Source of the DNA: Thiothrix phosphatis
GTDB taxonomy: Bacteria > Pseudomonadota > Gammaproteobacteria > Thiotrichales > Thiotrichaceae
NCBI RefSeq assembly: GCF_035668035.1
Contig: NZ_JAYMYJ010000012.1
Span: forward strand, 1-64,000
DNA: 64,000 bases
Direction of reading: 5' to 3'
A model generated the notes under the pieces. It searched no databases and had not been told where the DNA came from. It saw only the letters and a program-made list of their open reading frames with translations. The position numbers were made by a program, and so were the translations under genes. Numbering within the stretch: the stretch's first letter is position 1; each line of letters opens with the position of its first letter. This document shows, piece after piece, positions 16,088 through 25,202 of the stretch.

Positions 16088-18274
16088 ATGCAATACGACA
16101 AGCACAATACCAACCAAAACCGCAATAACCCTGCCCAGAACCCCAACCTAATGAAAGCCCAAGACAATCTTGACTTGCGTGAATTTGGGCGAACCCTGGC
16201 GCGGCGCAGGCGGATGATCCTGCTGGTCACCGCCGTCACCATTTTTCTGACGCTGCTGATCACCCTGTTCAGCAAACCCGTGTACCGTGCAACCGCCACT
16301 GTGCAGATCGAGCGTGAAGCCGCCAAGGTGGTCGACATTGATTTTCTGGGGGCTGGCGACATCCGCGACACCCGCGACTTTTACCAGACCCAGTTCGAAC
16401 TGATCCGCAGCCGTGCATTGGCGGCAAAAGTCATCAGCAGCCTGAACCTGGGGGAAAAACTTTCCAGCACCTCCATCCTCGGCCAGATCAAGGAATGGCT
16501 CCACCTTGTCGACAAGGAAAGGGAACAGGCGGCGCTTGAAGAGCTGCTGCTGGATAACCTGACGGTGGAGCCGGTCAAGAATTCACGCTTGGTCGCCGTC
16601 AGTTATACGTCGTCAGAGCCGGGGCAGGCGGCGGAAATCGCCAACGCTGTCGTGCGCACGTTCAAGGACATGAATACCGAACGCCGCCTTTCGGCCACGT
16701 CCGAAGCCAAGGAATACCTGGACAAAAGCGTTCAGGAAACCAAGGCCAAACTGGATGAATCCGAGGCACGCTTGAACCAGTATGCGCGTGAACATGAAAT
16801 TTTCCAGCTGGAGGGGGAAGACTCCACCACCTCTGCGTTTGCCCTCAAGCAGCTTTCCGAAGAGCTCGTCAAAGTGCAAAAGCAACGTATCGAACAGGAA
16901 AGCAAGCTTGAAATCCTGGCGGACAAGAACCGCTCCCTGAGTGACCGTGCCGGAGTCCTTGAACATGACGCCGCTTACCTTCAGGAACTGGGGCAGCGGC
17001 TGGACAAGCTAAAAGTCCAGCAACGGGAAACGCCCAACAACAATATCACCACCCAGATTGACAAACTCGAACAAGATATAGGGCTTGAGATCACCGCCCG
17101 GCTCGACACCATGAAAACGGAACTGGATGCAGCCAAGAAGAAAGAAGCATTGATCCGCGAAGGCATGGCCAGAGCCAAAACAGAGGCCATGCAGGAACAA
17201 GACAGCGCCTCCGCTTACAACACCCTCAAGCGCGAAGTCGCCACCAACCAGGAACTCTACCAAAACCTGCTGCAACGCCTAAAAGAGGTCAATATCGCGG
17301 GGGGCGTCAACACCAACAATATCGCCATCATTGACCCTGCGCAGGCACCGCTGGAAAAATTCAAGCCCAATTTGCCGACCAACCTGCTGTTTGGCTCCTT
17401 GTTGGGAGTGTTGCTGGGCATCGCGGCTGCATTTATGCGTGAATTCCTGGACGACACCGTCAGCGATGCTGGCGAATTGGAGCGCATCACCCAACTGCCG
17501 TTGCTGGGTGTCCTGGCGGAAACGCCTGGGGTAGGCAGCGGACAAATGGCGCGCATGAGCGTCAACAAGCCGCGCTCGCCCATCGCCGAAGCCTTCCGCT
17601 CCTTACGCACCAGCCTTCGATTCCAGTTGCAAGATGTGGAAAAACCAATCAGTTTCGTCACCAGCACCAACGCCAGTGAAGGCAAAAGCACAACGTCTGT
17701 CAACCTGGCAGGTTCCTACGCCAGCGCTGGCAACAAAGTCCTGTTGATAGACGCTGACCTGCGCAACCCTTCCCTGCACAAGCTGATGGGGATCAAGGCC
17801 GCGCCCGGACTGGCCAATTACCTTTCCGGAGCCATTGACGCCCGCACACTGGCGCAGGAAACCGACATCCATAACCTGTACCTGATTCCGGCGGGCGGCT
17901 TGCCGAATGACCCGACCGAATTGTTGTCCTCCCCCAGTATGCAAGCGCTGCTGGACGCTTTCCGGAAAGAGTTTGACCAAATTATCCTGGATGGCCCGCC
18001 CGTCCTCGGGCTGGCGGATGCGCCGATATTGGCGTCCTTGTCCCATGCGACCATAGTGACAGTCCGCGCTGGACACACCCGTAAGGGAATGCTGGAAAAC
18101 GCCCTGACCCGCTTACGCCGCTCACACGCGCCATTGGCGGGTGTCTTGCTGAACCGGGTGGATTTGGATAGTGGTTACGGTTACGAATACGGCAGCTATG
18201 TCTATCAGGCTGAAAGTGTGGAGGCCAAGCACAGCGCTTTCAGCAAGTGGATCAGCGCCCTGAAAAAACTGTAA
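16088..18274 (+). CDS. Wzc-like polysaccharide co-polymerase with BY-kinase domain
   Basis: A 728-residue PCP-2a-type protein. First helix near residues 43-63, a Wzz domain and long coiled coil to about residue 400, and a second helix near 428-450. The cytoplasmic BY-kinase follows, with Walker A SEGKST (about 530), Walker A' LLIDADLRNP and Walker B ILDGPP. A C-terminal tyrosine cluster (YGYEYGSYVY) is the usual autophosphorylation site. It controls chain length and export of the polymer. Alternative starts are a TTG at 16037 and an ATG at 16151. No Wza channel or Wzb phosphatase is encoded in the window. Confidence 0.92.
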   Translation: MQYDKHNTNQNRNNPAQNPNLMKAQDNLDLREFGRTLARRRRMILLVTAVTIFLTLLITLFSKPVYRATATVQIEREAAKVVDIDFLGAGDIRDTRDFYQTQFELIRSRALAAKVISSLNLGEKLSSTSILGQIKEWLHLVDKEREQAALEELLLDNLTVEPVKNSRLVAVSYTSSEPGQAAEIANAVVRTFKDMNTERRLSATSEAKEYLDKSVQETKAKLDESEARLNQYAREHEIFQLEGEDSTTSAFALKQLSEELVKVQKQRIEQESKLEILADKNRSLSDRAGVLEHDAAYLQELGQRLDKLKVQQRETPNNNITTQIDKLEQDIGLEITARLDTMKTELDAAKKKEALIREGMARAKTEAMQEQDSASAYNTLKREVATNQELYQNLLQRLKEVNIAGGVNTNNIAIIDPAQAPLEKFKPNLPTNLLFGSLLGVLLGIAAAFMREFLDDTVSDAGELERITQLPLLGVLAETPGVGSGQMARMSVNKPRSPIAEAFRSLRTSLRFQLQDVEKPISFVTSTNASEGKSTTSVNLAGSYASAGNKVLLIDADLRNPSLHKLMGIKAAPGLANYLSGAIDARTLAQETDIHNLYLIPAGGLPNDPTELLSSPSMQALLDAFRKEFDQIILDGPPVLGLADAPILASLSHATIVTVRAGHTRKGMLENALTRLRRSHAPLAGVLLNRVDLDSGYGYEYGSYVYQAESVEAKHSAFSKWISALKKL

Positions 18275-18328
18275 TTCACCGGCTGCACCCGTAAAATGTG
18301 TGCGACTTAGATCATCAGGAGAAATATT

Positions 18329-18787
18329 GTGTCTGTTGCGCTCGCCTTACATGTCTTGTCTGTTGTCGTCTGGGTCGGCGGCATGCTGTTTGCCCACCTG
18401 TCATTGCGCCCGGTTGCAGCCTCTGTGCTGGAGCCACCGCAACGGCTGACATTATGGGTGGGTGTTTTTGGCCGTTTTTTCCCTATGGTGTGGGTGGCGA
18501 TAGCCCTGATCCTCACTTCCGGTTACTGGATGCTGTTGGGGCCATTCGGTGGTTTCGCCAATGCGCCTGTCTTCGTCCATATCATGAATGGCTTGGGCAT
18601 CATCATGGTGCTGATTTTCCTGTACGTCTATTTCATGCCTTACCCACGCTTGTGCAAAGCCGTTGCTGAACAACGCTGGCCGGACGGAGCCAAAGCCTTG
18701 GCACAAATCCGGATGCTGGTTGGCGTCAATATGAGCATCGGCGCGCTTACCATCGTGATCGCGGCGGGCGGAAAGTATTTTCTGTGA
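18329..18787 (+). CDS. CopD-like small membrane protein
   Basis: A 152-residue protein with four hydrophobic helices (about residues 3-23, 50-70, 80-105, 130-150), beginning ALALHVLSVVVWVGGMLFAHL. The His in helix 1 and the WVGGM motif match the CopD/YozB-type membrane domain. GTG start with a CAGGAG site 9 nt upstream. Some relatives are linked to copper or haem, but that role is not shown here. The next gene overlaps its stop. Confidence 0.75.
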   Translation: MSVALALHVLSVVVWVGGMLFAHLSLRPVAASVLEPPQRLTLWVGVFGRFFPMVWVAIALILTSGYWMLLGPFGGFANAPVFVHIMNGLGIIMVLIFLYVYFMPYPRLCKAVAEQRWPDGAKALAQIRMLVGVNMSIGALTIVIAAGGKYFL

Positions 18788-19278
18788 TGGATGATGTCTT
18801 ACGCTTGCAGGATATTGGCGCGGCTCCCATTGTCGCCTTGCTTGCACGGTATGGTTTGACGCTGCGGTTGGTGGCCGACAACACCCCCATTCCGGGCAGC
18901 TACTGGCATGAGGACGAGGCCGGAATCATCGCCCTGGATGTGTTCGCGCGCCAGGACACGCCCTTGCATTCCATCCTGCATGAAGCTTGCCACACCATCT
19001 GCATGGATCAGTCGCGTCGCGCCGCGCTGCACACGGATGCCGGGGGCGAATATGCGGAGGAAGACGCCGTCTGTTATCTGCAAATCTTGTTGGCCGATGG
19101 CATTCCCGTGTTTGGACGCAGACGCATGTGGAAGGATATGGATGCATGGGGCTACACCTTCCGGCTGGGTTCGGCCAGACGCTGGTTTGAAGACGATGCG
19201 GAAGATGCGGAGGCATGGTTGATCCAGCACGGACTGCTGATGGCCAACGACGAAATAATTTTCAGGTTGAGGGCTTAA
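18787..19278 (+). CDS. Putative zinc-peptidase-like protein with HEACH motif
   Basis: A 163-residue soluble protein with no signal peptide. TPLHSILHEACHTICMD contains an HExxH zinc-binding motif (about residues 64-68), and an acidic EYAEEDAVCYLQ helix about 20 residues later could supply the third ligand, as in gluzincin/IrrE-like folds. Its start overlaps the stop of the CopD-like gene (a GTG one codon earlier is also possible), so the two are probably co-expressed. Family not identified; peptidase activity is inferred from the motif alone. Confidence 0.6.
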   Translation: MDDVLRLQDIGAAPIVALLARYGLTLRLVADNTPIPGSYWHEDEAGIIALDVFARQDTPLHSILHEACHTICMDQSRRAALHTDAGGEYAEEDAVCYLQILLADGIPVFGRRRMWKDMDAWGYTFRLGSARRWFEDDAEDAEAWLIQHGLLMANDEIIFRLRA

Positions 19279-19301
19279 AGGATAAGCATCCTGGGGATTG
19301 A

Positions 19302-19330
19302 AAGCCTTCCCCCTCGTCGGAGGAAGGCTT
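19302..19330 (-). terminator. Hairpin terminator after ilvC
   Basis: AAGCCTTCC and GGAAGGCTT (9 bp, perfect) enclose an 11-nt loop between two converging transcription units. The run of T is short on either strand, so it is a weak bidirectional terminator at best. Confidence 0.55.
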
Positions 19331-19342
19331 GGGAAGAACTTA

Positions 19343-20359
19343 TCAGTTCTTGCTCTTGTCCACGATTTTCTGAATCCACGGCATCATGGCACGCAGCCTA
19401 GTACCAGTCGTTTCGATTGGGTGCGCTGCATTGTTGCGGCGGTAGGCAGTCATGGACGGGTAGCCCATCGCGCCTTCGGTAACAAACATTTTGGCGTATT
19501 CGCCGTTCTGGATGTCTTTCAACGCTTGGCGCATGGCCGCGCGGGACTGCTCGTTGATGACCTTCGGCCCGGTGACATACTCACCATACTCCGCATTGTT
19601 GGAGATGGAGTAGTTCATGTTGGCGATGCCACCTTCGTACATCAGGTCAACAATCAGTTTCAGCTCGTGCAGGCATTCGAAATAAGCCATTTCAGGCGCA
19701 TAACCGGCTTCCACCAGGGTTTCGAAACCTGCCTTGACCAATTCAACCGCACCACCGCACAACACCGCCTGTTCGCCGAACAGATCAGTTTCAGTTTCAT
19801 CCTTGAACGTGGTTTCGATAATGCCGGTACGGCCACCGCCGATAGCGGAGGCGTAAGACAATGCCAGATCCTTGGCCTGCCCGGACGCATTGCGGAAAAC
19901 CGCGATCAGGTCAGGGATGCCGCCGCCCTTGACGTATTCGTTGCGGACAGTATGGCCCGGTGCTTTCGGCGCCACCATGATGACGTCCAGGTCAGCGCGC
20001 GGCACAATCTGGTTGTAATGGATGGCGAAACCGTGGGCAAATGCCAAGGTTGCACCTGGTTTCAGGTTCGGCTCGATTTCCTGGCGGTACAATTGGCTTT
20101 GGAATTCATCCGGGGTCAAGACCATGACCACATCAGCAGCAGCGACCGCTTCCACAACAGACGCCACTTTCAAGCCGGCGTTCTGCGCCTTGGCGACGGA
20201 GGGGGAATTCATGCGCAAGCCTACGGTAACATCAACGCCGGAGTCTTTCAGGTTGCAGGCATGGGCGTGGCCTTGGGAGCCATAACCAATGATTGAAACC
20301 TTTTTACTGCGAATAATGGAAAGGTCAGCGTCTTTGTCGTAATAAATATTCAGTGCCAT
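19343..20359 (-). CDS. ilvC: Ketol-acid reductoisomerase, class I (IlvC)
   Basis: A 338-residue enzyme converting acetolactate (or acetohydroxybutyrate) to the dihydroxy acid with NADPH and Mg2+, the second step of valine and isoleucine synthesis. The Rossmann part has GYGSQGHAHACNLKDSG; the C-terminal knotted domain has ETDLFGEQAVLCGG, with the metal-binding Asp and Glu. The short length marks the class I form, not the longer enterobacterial one. Last gene of ilvB-ilvH-ilvC, preceded by an AAGGTA ribosome-binding site. Confidence 0.97.
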   Translation of the reverse strand: MALNIYYDKDADLSIIRSKKVSIIGYGSQGHAHACNLKDSGVDVTVGLRMNSPSVAKAQNAGLKVASVVEAVAAADVVMVLTPDEFQSQLYRQEIEPNLKPGATLAFAHGFAIHYNQIVPRADLDVIMVAPKAPGHTVRNEYVKGGGIPDLIAVFRNASGQAKDLALSYASAIGGGRTGIIETTFKDETETDLFGEQAVLCGGAVELVKAGFETLVEAGYAPEMAYFECLHELKLIVDLMYEGGIANMNYSISNNAEYGEYVTGPKVINEQSRAAMRQALKDIQNGEYAKMFVTEGAMGYPSMTAYRRNNAAHPIETTGTRLRAMMPWIQKIVDKSKN

Positions 20360-20389
20360 GTCAGTACCTTAAATCAATCAACTATTGAG

Positions 20390-20884
20390 TTAAACACGCA
20401 AGGATGTTTCGCCGCGCGCAATGCCCATGCTGCCGGAACGCACCACTTCCACAATACGGAATTCCTTCAGGGCGTTGACAAAAGCATCCAGCTTGGTGCG
20501 GTCGCCGGTCAGCTCGATCGTATACATCTTGTCGGTGACATCGATAATGTTGCCACGGAAAATGTCCGACAGGCGCTTGACCGCCTCACAGGCAGTGTTC
20601 TTGTCCACCGCCACTTTGATGAACATCATTTCGCGTTCAATGTGCGAATTCTGGTAAAGGTCCATAACCTTCACCACGTCGATCAGCTTGTGCAATTGCT
20701 TGACAATCTGTTCAACAATTTCCTCGCTGCCGCGCGTCACCAGGGTCATGCGCGACAGGGTTGCGTCTTCGGTCGGCGCAACGGTCAGGGATTCAATATT
20801 GTAGCCGCGGGCGGAGAACAGTCCGGCCACACGCGACAACGCGCCTGATTCATTCTCCATCAGAATGGAAATTACATGCCGCAT
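20390..20884 (-). CDS. ilvH: Acetolactate synthase small regulatory subunit (IlvH)
   Basis: A 164-residue regulatory subunit. It starts MRHVISILMENESGALSRVAG, the conserved ACT domain that binds valine, and the C-terminal ALS_ss_C domain follows from about residue 80. It confers feedback inhibition on the large subunit. The gene is 8 nt downstream of the large-subunit gene and 30 nt before ilvC, so one operon is likely. Confidence 0.97.
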   Translation of the reverse strand: MRHVISILMENESGALSRVAGLFSARGYNIESLTVAPTEDATLSRMTLVTRGSEEIVEQIVKQLHKLIDVVKVMDLYQNSHIEREMMFIKVAVDKNTACEAVKRLSDIFRGNIIDVTDKMYTIELTGDRTKLDAFVNALKEFRIVEVVRSGSMGIARGETSLRV

Positions 20885-20892
20885 CGTGTCAC

Positions 20893-22593
20893 CTATACCA
20901 GAATCATTTCATTGTGGCCTGCGCCAGCAGGAACCATGGGGTAAACATTGTTTTCCTGGAGCGTGATGAAGTCCATGAACACCAGCCGGTCTTTCATCGC
21001 CAGCGCCTCCTTGATGGCACCTTCCACATCGCCCGGCTTTTCAATGCGCATGCCGACATGGCCGTAGGCTTCCGCCAACTTGACGAAATCCGGCAATGCC
21101 TCCATGTAGGACATGGCGTAACGCTTCTGGTAGAAAAATTCCTGCCACTGCCGCACCATGCCCAGGAAGCCGTTGTTCAGGCACAAGATTTTGACCGGCA
21201 GGCGGTATTGCAGGCAAGTCCCCAGTTCCTGGATGCACATCTGGATGCTGCCGTCGCCAGTCACACAGGCCACGGTTTCTTCCGGGAACGCCATCTGCAC
21301 GCCCATGGCGGCGGGCAAACCGAAGCCCATGGTGCCCAGGCCACCGGAGTTGATCCAACGGTTTGGCTTATTGAACCGATAGTATTGCGCCGCCCACATC
21401 TGGTGCTGGCCGACATCGGAACAGATGTAGGCATCGCCATTGGTGATTTCCCAGAATTTCTCAATGACATACTGGGCGCGGATTGGGCCATCCATGTCCT
21501 GGTTGTATTTCAGGCAATTTGCCTTGCGCCACTCCTCAATCTGTTTCCACCACCCAGCCAGCGCCGCCGCGTCCGGGCGCTCCTGGCGATGGCGCAGCTC
21601 TTCCAGCAAGTCAATGATGACATGTTTGACATCGCCCACAATCGGCACATCCACCTTCACATTCTTGGAGATCGACGCAGGGTCGATGTCAATGTGGATG
21701 ATCTTGGCATACGGGCAGAACTTCTCGATATTGCCAGTCACCCGGTCGTCGAAACGCGCGCCGATGGCGATGACCAGATCGGCATGGTGCATGGCGTTAT
21801 TGGCCTCGTAAGTGCCATGCATCCCCAGCATGCCGATGAACTGTTTGTCCATCGATGGGTAAGCGCCCAGCCCCATCAGGGTTTCGGTAATCGGGAACCC
21901 CAATTCCTGGGTAAGCTCGGTCAGCTCATTGGCCGCGCCAGACAACACCACCCCGCCGCCGGTGTACAACACTGGCTTTTTGGCTTCCAGCATCAGGTCG
22001 ATGGCGCGGCGCACCTGCCGCTTGTTGCCTTTGTAGGTCGGGTTGTAGGAGCGCATGGTGATTTCCTTCGGGTAATGGAATTCACAACGCGCGGTCGTAA
22101 TATCTTTCGGAATGTCCACCAGAACCGGGCCTGGACGGCCAGTGCTGGCGATATAAAACGCTTTCTTGATGGTGGAGGCCAGCTCCTTGACATCGGTCAC
22201 CAGGAAATTGTGCTTAACGCATGGCCGGGTGATCCCTACGATATCCACTTCCTGGAATGCGTCGTTGCCGATCAGGTTACGCGGCACCTGCCCGGTAAAC
22301 ACCACCAGCGGCACCGAATCCATGTACGCATCCGCAATGCCGGTCACCGCATTGGTCGCGCCGGGGCCGGATGTCACCAGCGCCACCCCCGGTTTGTTGG
22401 TCGCTTTGGCATAGCCTTCGGCTGCATGCACAGCCCCCTGCTCGTGTCTTACCAGAATATGGTTGACTTTATCCTGCTGCTTGTACAATTCATCATAGAT
22501 GAACAGCACAGCCCCGCCGGGATAACCAAAGATGGTATCAACCCCTTCTTCCTTAAGACACTCGACGAATATCTCGGCACCGGTCAGTTCCAC
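20893..22593 (-). CDS. ilvB: Acetolactate synthase large subunit (IlvB/IlvI)
   Basis: A 566-residue thiamine diphosphate enzyme that condenses two pyruvates (or pyruvate with 2-oxobutyrate). It has the N-terminal Pyr domain with the catalytic Glu in RHEQGAVHAAEGYA, a central FAD/DHS-like domain, and the C-terminal PP domain with GDGSIQMCIQELGT, the GDG...N motif for Mg-ThDP. GTG start with GGAG 9 nt upstream. First gene of the operon. I see no Ile/Leu/Val-rich leader peptide upstream, so classical attenuation is not evident. Confidence 0.97.
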   Translation of the reverse strand: MELTGAEIFVECLKEEGVDTIFGYPGGAVLFIYDELYKQQDKVNHILVRHEQGAVHAAEGYAKATNKPGVALVTSGPGATNAVTGIADAYMDSVPLVVFTGQVPRNLIGNDAFQEVDIVGITRPCVKHNFLVTDVKELASTIKKAFYIASTGRPGPVLVDIPKDITTARCEFHYPKEITMRSYNPTYKGNKRQVRRAIDLMLEAKKPVLYTGGGVVLSGAANELTELTQELGFPITETLMGLGAYPSMDKQFIGMLGMHGTYEANNAMHHADLVIAIGARFDDRVTGNIEKFCPYAKIIHIDIDPASISKNVKVDVPIVGDVKHVIIDLLEELRHRQERPDAAALAGWWKQIEEWRKANCLKYNQDMDGPIRAQYVIEKFWEITNGDAYICSDVGQHQMWAAQYYRFNKPNRWINSGGLGTMGFGLPAAMGVQMAFPEETVACVTGDGSIQMCIQELGTCLQYRLPVKILCLNNGFLGMVRQWQEFFYQKRYAMSYMEALPDFVKLAEAYGHVGMRIEKPGDVEGAIKEALAMKDRLVFMDFITLQENNVYPMVPAGAGHNEMILV

Positions 22594-22651
22594 GCTAAAC
22601 TCCGTAAATCGCTAATGGCGAAGGAAAAGACTCGCATCATAATACGAATTA

Positions 22652-22671
22652 TTCGGGAATACACCCCCGAA
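22652..22671 (-). repeat. Hairpin in the ilv/ndk intergenic region
   Basis: TTCGGG and CCCGAA (6 bp, perfect) around an 8-nt loop, about 60 nt upstream of ilvB on its leader side. No U-tract follows. It may be a leader structure or nothing. Confidence 0.3.
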
Positions 22672-22803
22672 CGTTTACGATTCATGCTTTTTTCAGAAGG
22701 TGAAAAATCGCTGTGCGTCACGCTGGAGCGGACATTGGCAGGAACAATATGGCGGCGGCCGATGGCATAATAACATTCCGGATCGGCCCGGGGACTAATC
22801 TGT

Positions 22804-22832
22804 TTGCCCGCATGGTGCGCACCCATTACAAT
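22804..22832 (+). promoter_or_regulatory. Sigma70-type promoter of ndk
   Basis: TTGCCC and TACAAT are spaced by 17 nt, predicting a start near 22839 and a leader of about 37 nt before the ndk GTG. Good spacing and position make this one of the clearer promoters in the window. Confidence 0.6.
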
Positions 22833-22875
22833 TGCGCCCTTATTGCAGATTTAACATTCTACTGGAGCAACAACT

Positions 22876-23307
22876 GTGGCTATTGAGCAAACCATTTCCA
22901 TTATCAAACCCGACGCTGTCGCCAAAAATGTCATCGGGCAGATCTACAGCCGCTTTGAAAACGCCGGTCTGAAAATTGTCGCGGCCAAAATGGTCCATCT
23001 GGACAACAAAGGCGCTGAAGGTTTCTACGCCGTTCATAAGGAACGCCCTTTCTTCAAGGATCTGGTCGCGTTCATGACATCCGGCCCAGTCATGGTGCAG
23101 GTGCTGGAAGGTGAAAACGCCGTCGCCAAAAACCGTGAGCTGATGGGCGCCACCAACCCGAAAAACGCTGACGCAGGCACTATCCGCGCCGACTTCGCCG
23201 AATCCATCGACGAAAATGCGGTTCATGGTTCTGACAGCCTGGAAAACGCAGCCATCGAGATTGCATATTTCTTCAGCAAAACAGAGCTGTGCCCCCGCAC
23301 TCGCTAA
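22876..23307 (+). CDS. ndk: Nucleoside diphosphate kinase (Ndk)
   Basis: A 143-residue enzyme that transfers the gamma-phosphate of ATP to nucleoside diphosphates through a phosphohistidine. It has the family start EQTISIIKPDAV and the HGSD motif, with the catalytic His near residue 117, followed by the SLENAAIEIAYFF helix. Usual length. GTG start with GGAG upstream. It precedes rlmN, a conserved gammaproteobacterial arrangement. Confidence 0.97.
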   Translation: MAIEQTISIIKPDAVAKNVIGQIYSRFENAGLKIVAAKMVHLDNKGAEGFYAVHKERPFFKDLVAFMTSGPVMVQVLEGENAVAKNRELMGATNPKNADAGTIRADFAESIDENAVHGSDSLENAAIEIAYFFSKTELCPRTR

Positions 23308-23327
23308 TTACAAGGTGAACGTCATCT

Positions 23328-24434
23328 GTGTCCGACACTGTCAATAAGGTCAACTTACTGGATTTCAGCCATGAAGGCATGAAGGCGTATTTCACCTCTA
23401 TCGGTGAAAAGCCCTTCCGTGCCACCCAAGTCATCAAGTGGCTGCACCAGATGAATGCCAGCAGTGTTGACCAGATGACCAACATCAGCAAACCGTTACG
23501 CCAATTTCTGTCGGAACATGCGGTTATCCGTGCGCCAGCCATCATTATGGATCAGCAATCCGCCGACGGCACCCACAAGTGGCTGTTGCGGCTGGATGAC
23601 GGCAATGCCATTGAAACCGTCTTCATCCCGGAAGATGACCGTGGCACTTTGTGCGTTTCCTCCCAAGTTGGTTGCGCGCTGGACTGCACCTTTTGTTCAA
23701 CGGCACGGCAAGGCTTCAACCGGAACCTGACCACAGCGGAAATCATCGGCCAGTTGTGGGTCGCCAAACGCACCTTGCAGGCCGACCCCAAAGGCGCACG
23801 CGTCATCAGCAATGTCGTCATGATGGGCATGGGCGAGCCTTTGCTGAATTTTGACAACGTGGTCGATGCGTTAAAGCTGATGATGGATGATAACGCCTAT
23901 GGCCTCAGCAAACGCCGCGTCACCTTGAGCACTTCCGGCGTCCTGCCTGCCCTTGAGCGTCTTGCTGAGACGATGGATGTGTCGCTGGCGGTTTCACTGC
24001 ATGCGCCCAATGATGAAGTGCGCGACCAACTGGTGCCGCTTAACCGTAAATACCCCATCCAGGAGCTGTTGGCGGGCTGCCGCCGTTTTCTTGCCAAAAA
24101 AACCACCGAACGCAACCACATCACTTGGGAATACGTCATGTTGGAGGGCGTCAATGACCAAGACGAACATGCCCGCCAACTGGCGAAGCTATTGCAGGGA
24201 ATTCCCTCCAAAATCAATCTGATCCCTTTCAATCCATTTCCGGAAACCCGCTATAAGCGCTCCAGCAATAACCGGATACACCGCTTCCGTGATATTCTGG
24301 TTGAAGCCGGATATACTGTCATTACAAGAAAAACACGGGGCGATGATATTGACGCGGCATGTGGCCAACTGGCCGGAAAAGTTAATGACAAAAGCCGCCG
24401 TGAAATTCATTTCGCCCGCATTGAACAGGGATAA
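23328..24434 (+). CDS. rlmN: RlmN, dual-specificity 23S rRNA/tRNA adenine-C2 methyltransferase
   Basis: A 368-residue radical SAM enzyme that methylates A2503 of 23S rRNA and A37 of some tRNAs. The CxxxCxxC cluster motif is at C116, C120 and C123 (VGCALDCTFCSTA), and the conserved catalytic Cys pair is completed by the Cys in DIDAACGQLAGKV near the C-terminus. GTG start, AAGGTG upstream. First gene of a forward run with pilW, rodZ and hisS. Confidence 0.97.
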   Translation: MSDTVNKVNLLDFSHEGMKAYFTSIGEKPFRATQVIKWLHQMNASSVDQMTNISKPLRQFLSEHAVIRAPAIIMDQQSADGTHKWLLRLDDGNAIETVFIPEDDRGTLCVSSQVGCALDCTFCSTARQGFNRNLTTAEIIGQLWVAKRTLQADPKGARVISNVVMMGMGEPLLNFDNVVDALKLMMDDNAYGLSKRRVTLSTSGVLPALERLAETMDVSLAVSLHAPNDEVRDQLVPLNRKYPIQELLAGCRRFLAKKTTERNHITWEYVMLEGVNDQDEHARQLAKLLQGIPSKINLIPFNPFPETRYKRSSNNRIHRFRDILVEAGYTVITRKTRGDDIDAACGQLAGKVNDKSRREIHFARIEQG

Positions 24435-24440
24435 AAAACA

Positions 24441-25175
24441 ATGAAAACAATAAAATATGGCATTTTCTTGATGCTGTTTATCGGCATTCTAGTGGGGTGT
24501 TCCAGCACAGGCTCTTCGAAATCTGCCAAAGCGGCGGACTATTACTCCCAATTAGGCGTCGGTTATCTGCAAAAAGGCCGTTTGGATCTCGCCACCCTAA
24601 ATCTGGAAAAAGCCTTAAAGGAAAACTCACGGTCGGCTGACGCCCACCACTATTATGCGTTGTTGCAGGAACGGCTAGGCAATGATGACATGGCAAACAA
24701 ACATTTCCGTGAAGCCCTCAGCATTACGCCCAAGGATTCTGACCTTCTGAACAATTATGGCTCCCACTTGTGCCGCACCGGCAAATATGCCGCCGCCGAA
24801 GAGGCATTCATTGCGGCAGTGCATGATCCACTCTATAAGACTCCAGAATTTGCCTATACTAATGCTGGCATTTGTGTGCGTAAGACCGGAAATGTGGCAC
24901 GGGCGGAAGAATATTTTCGGCTGGCACTGGAAAAGAACAACCGCTTTTCGGAAGCCCTATACCAGATGGCCAAACTGAACCGGGAAAAAGGCGAATACGC
25001 CAAGGCGGAAGCATTTCTTTACCGCTATAATGAGAACGCGGCTCCCACCCCTGAAAGTCTGCTACTGTGTTATCAGGTGCAAACCAGCCTGCAGGAAATG
25101 GATAAGGCCGAATCCTGCGCCGTTGCATTACGGGGAAAATTCCCGGACAGTGCGGCGGCCAGTGAGGTTGATTGA
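24441..25175 (+). CDS. pilW: PilW/PilF, type IV pilus biogenesis and stability lipoprotein
   Basis: A 244-residue TPR lipoprotein. A signal peptide with lipobox (LVGC, lipid-modified C20) is followed by about five TPR repeats, for example YYSQLGVGYLQKGRLDLATL and DLLNNYGSHLCRTGKYAAAE. PilW/PilF pilotins support assembly of the PilQ secretin in the outer membrane. The position between rlmN and rodZ is the conserved one. It implies that type IV pili are encoded elsewhere. Confidence 0.92.
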   Translation: MKTIKYGIFLMLFIGILVGCSSTGSSKSAKAADYYSQLGVGYLQKGRLDLATLNLEKALKENSRSADAHHYYALLQERLGNDDMANKHFREALSITPKDSDLLNNYGSHLCRTGKYAAAEEAFIAAVHDPLYKTPEFAYTNAGICVRKTGNVARAEEYFRLALEKNNRFSEALYQMAKLNREKGEYAKAEAFLYRYNENAAPTPESLLLCYQVQTSLQEMDKAESCAVALRGKFPDSAAASEVD

Positions 25176-25202
25176 CATAAAAAGTCGGAAGTCGGAGGAC
25201 AC

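Noticed and set aside
19298..20296. 332-residue forward-strand ORF opposite ilvC
   Set aside because: IlvC on the reverse strand is certain; the forward frame is a by-product of GC-rich third positions.
20761..22770. 669-residue forward-strand ORF opposite ilvB and ilvH
   Set aside because: The reverse strand encodes well-conserved IlvB and IlvH over the whole stretch. The forward product is His/Gln/Arg-rich and shows no domain.
22594..22875. Ile/Leu/Val-rich attenuator peptide for ilvB
   Set aside because: Short reverse-strand frames here lack runs of branched-chain codons, and the hairpin lacks a U-tract.
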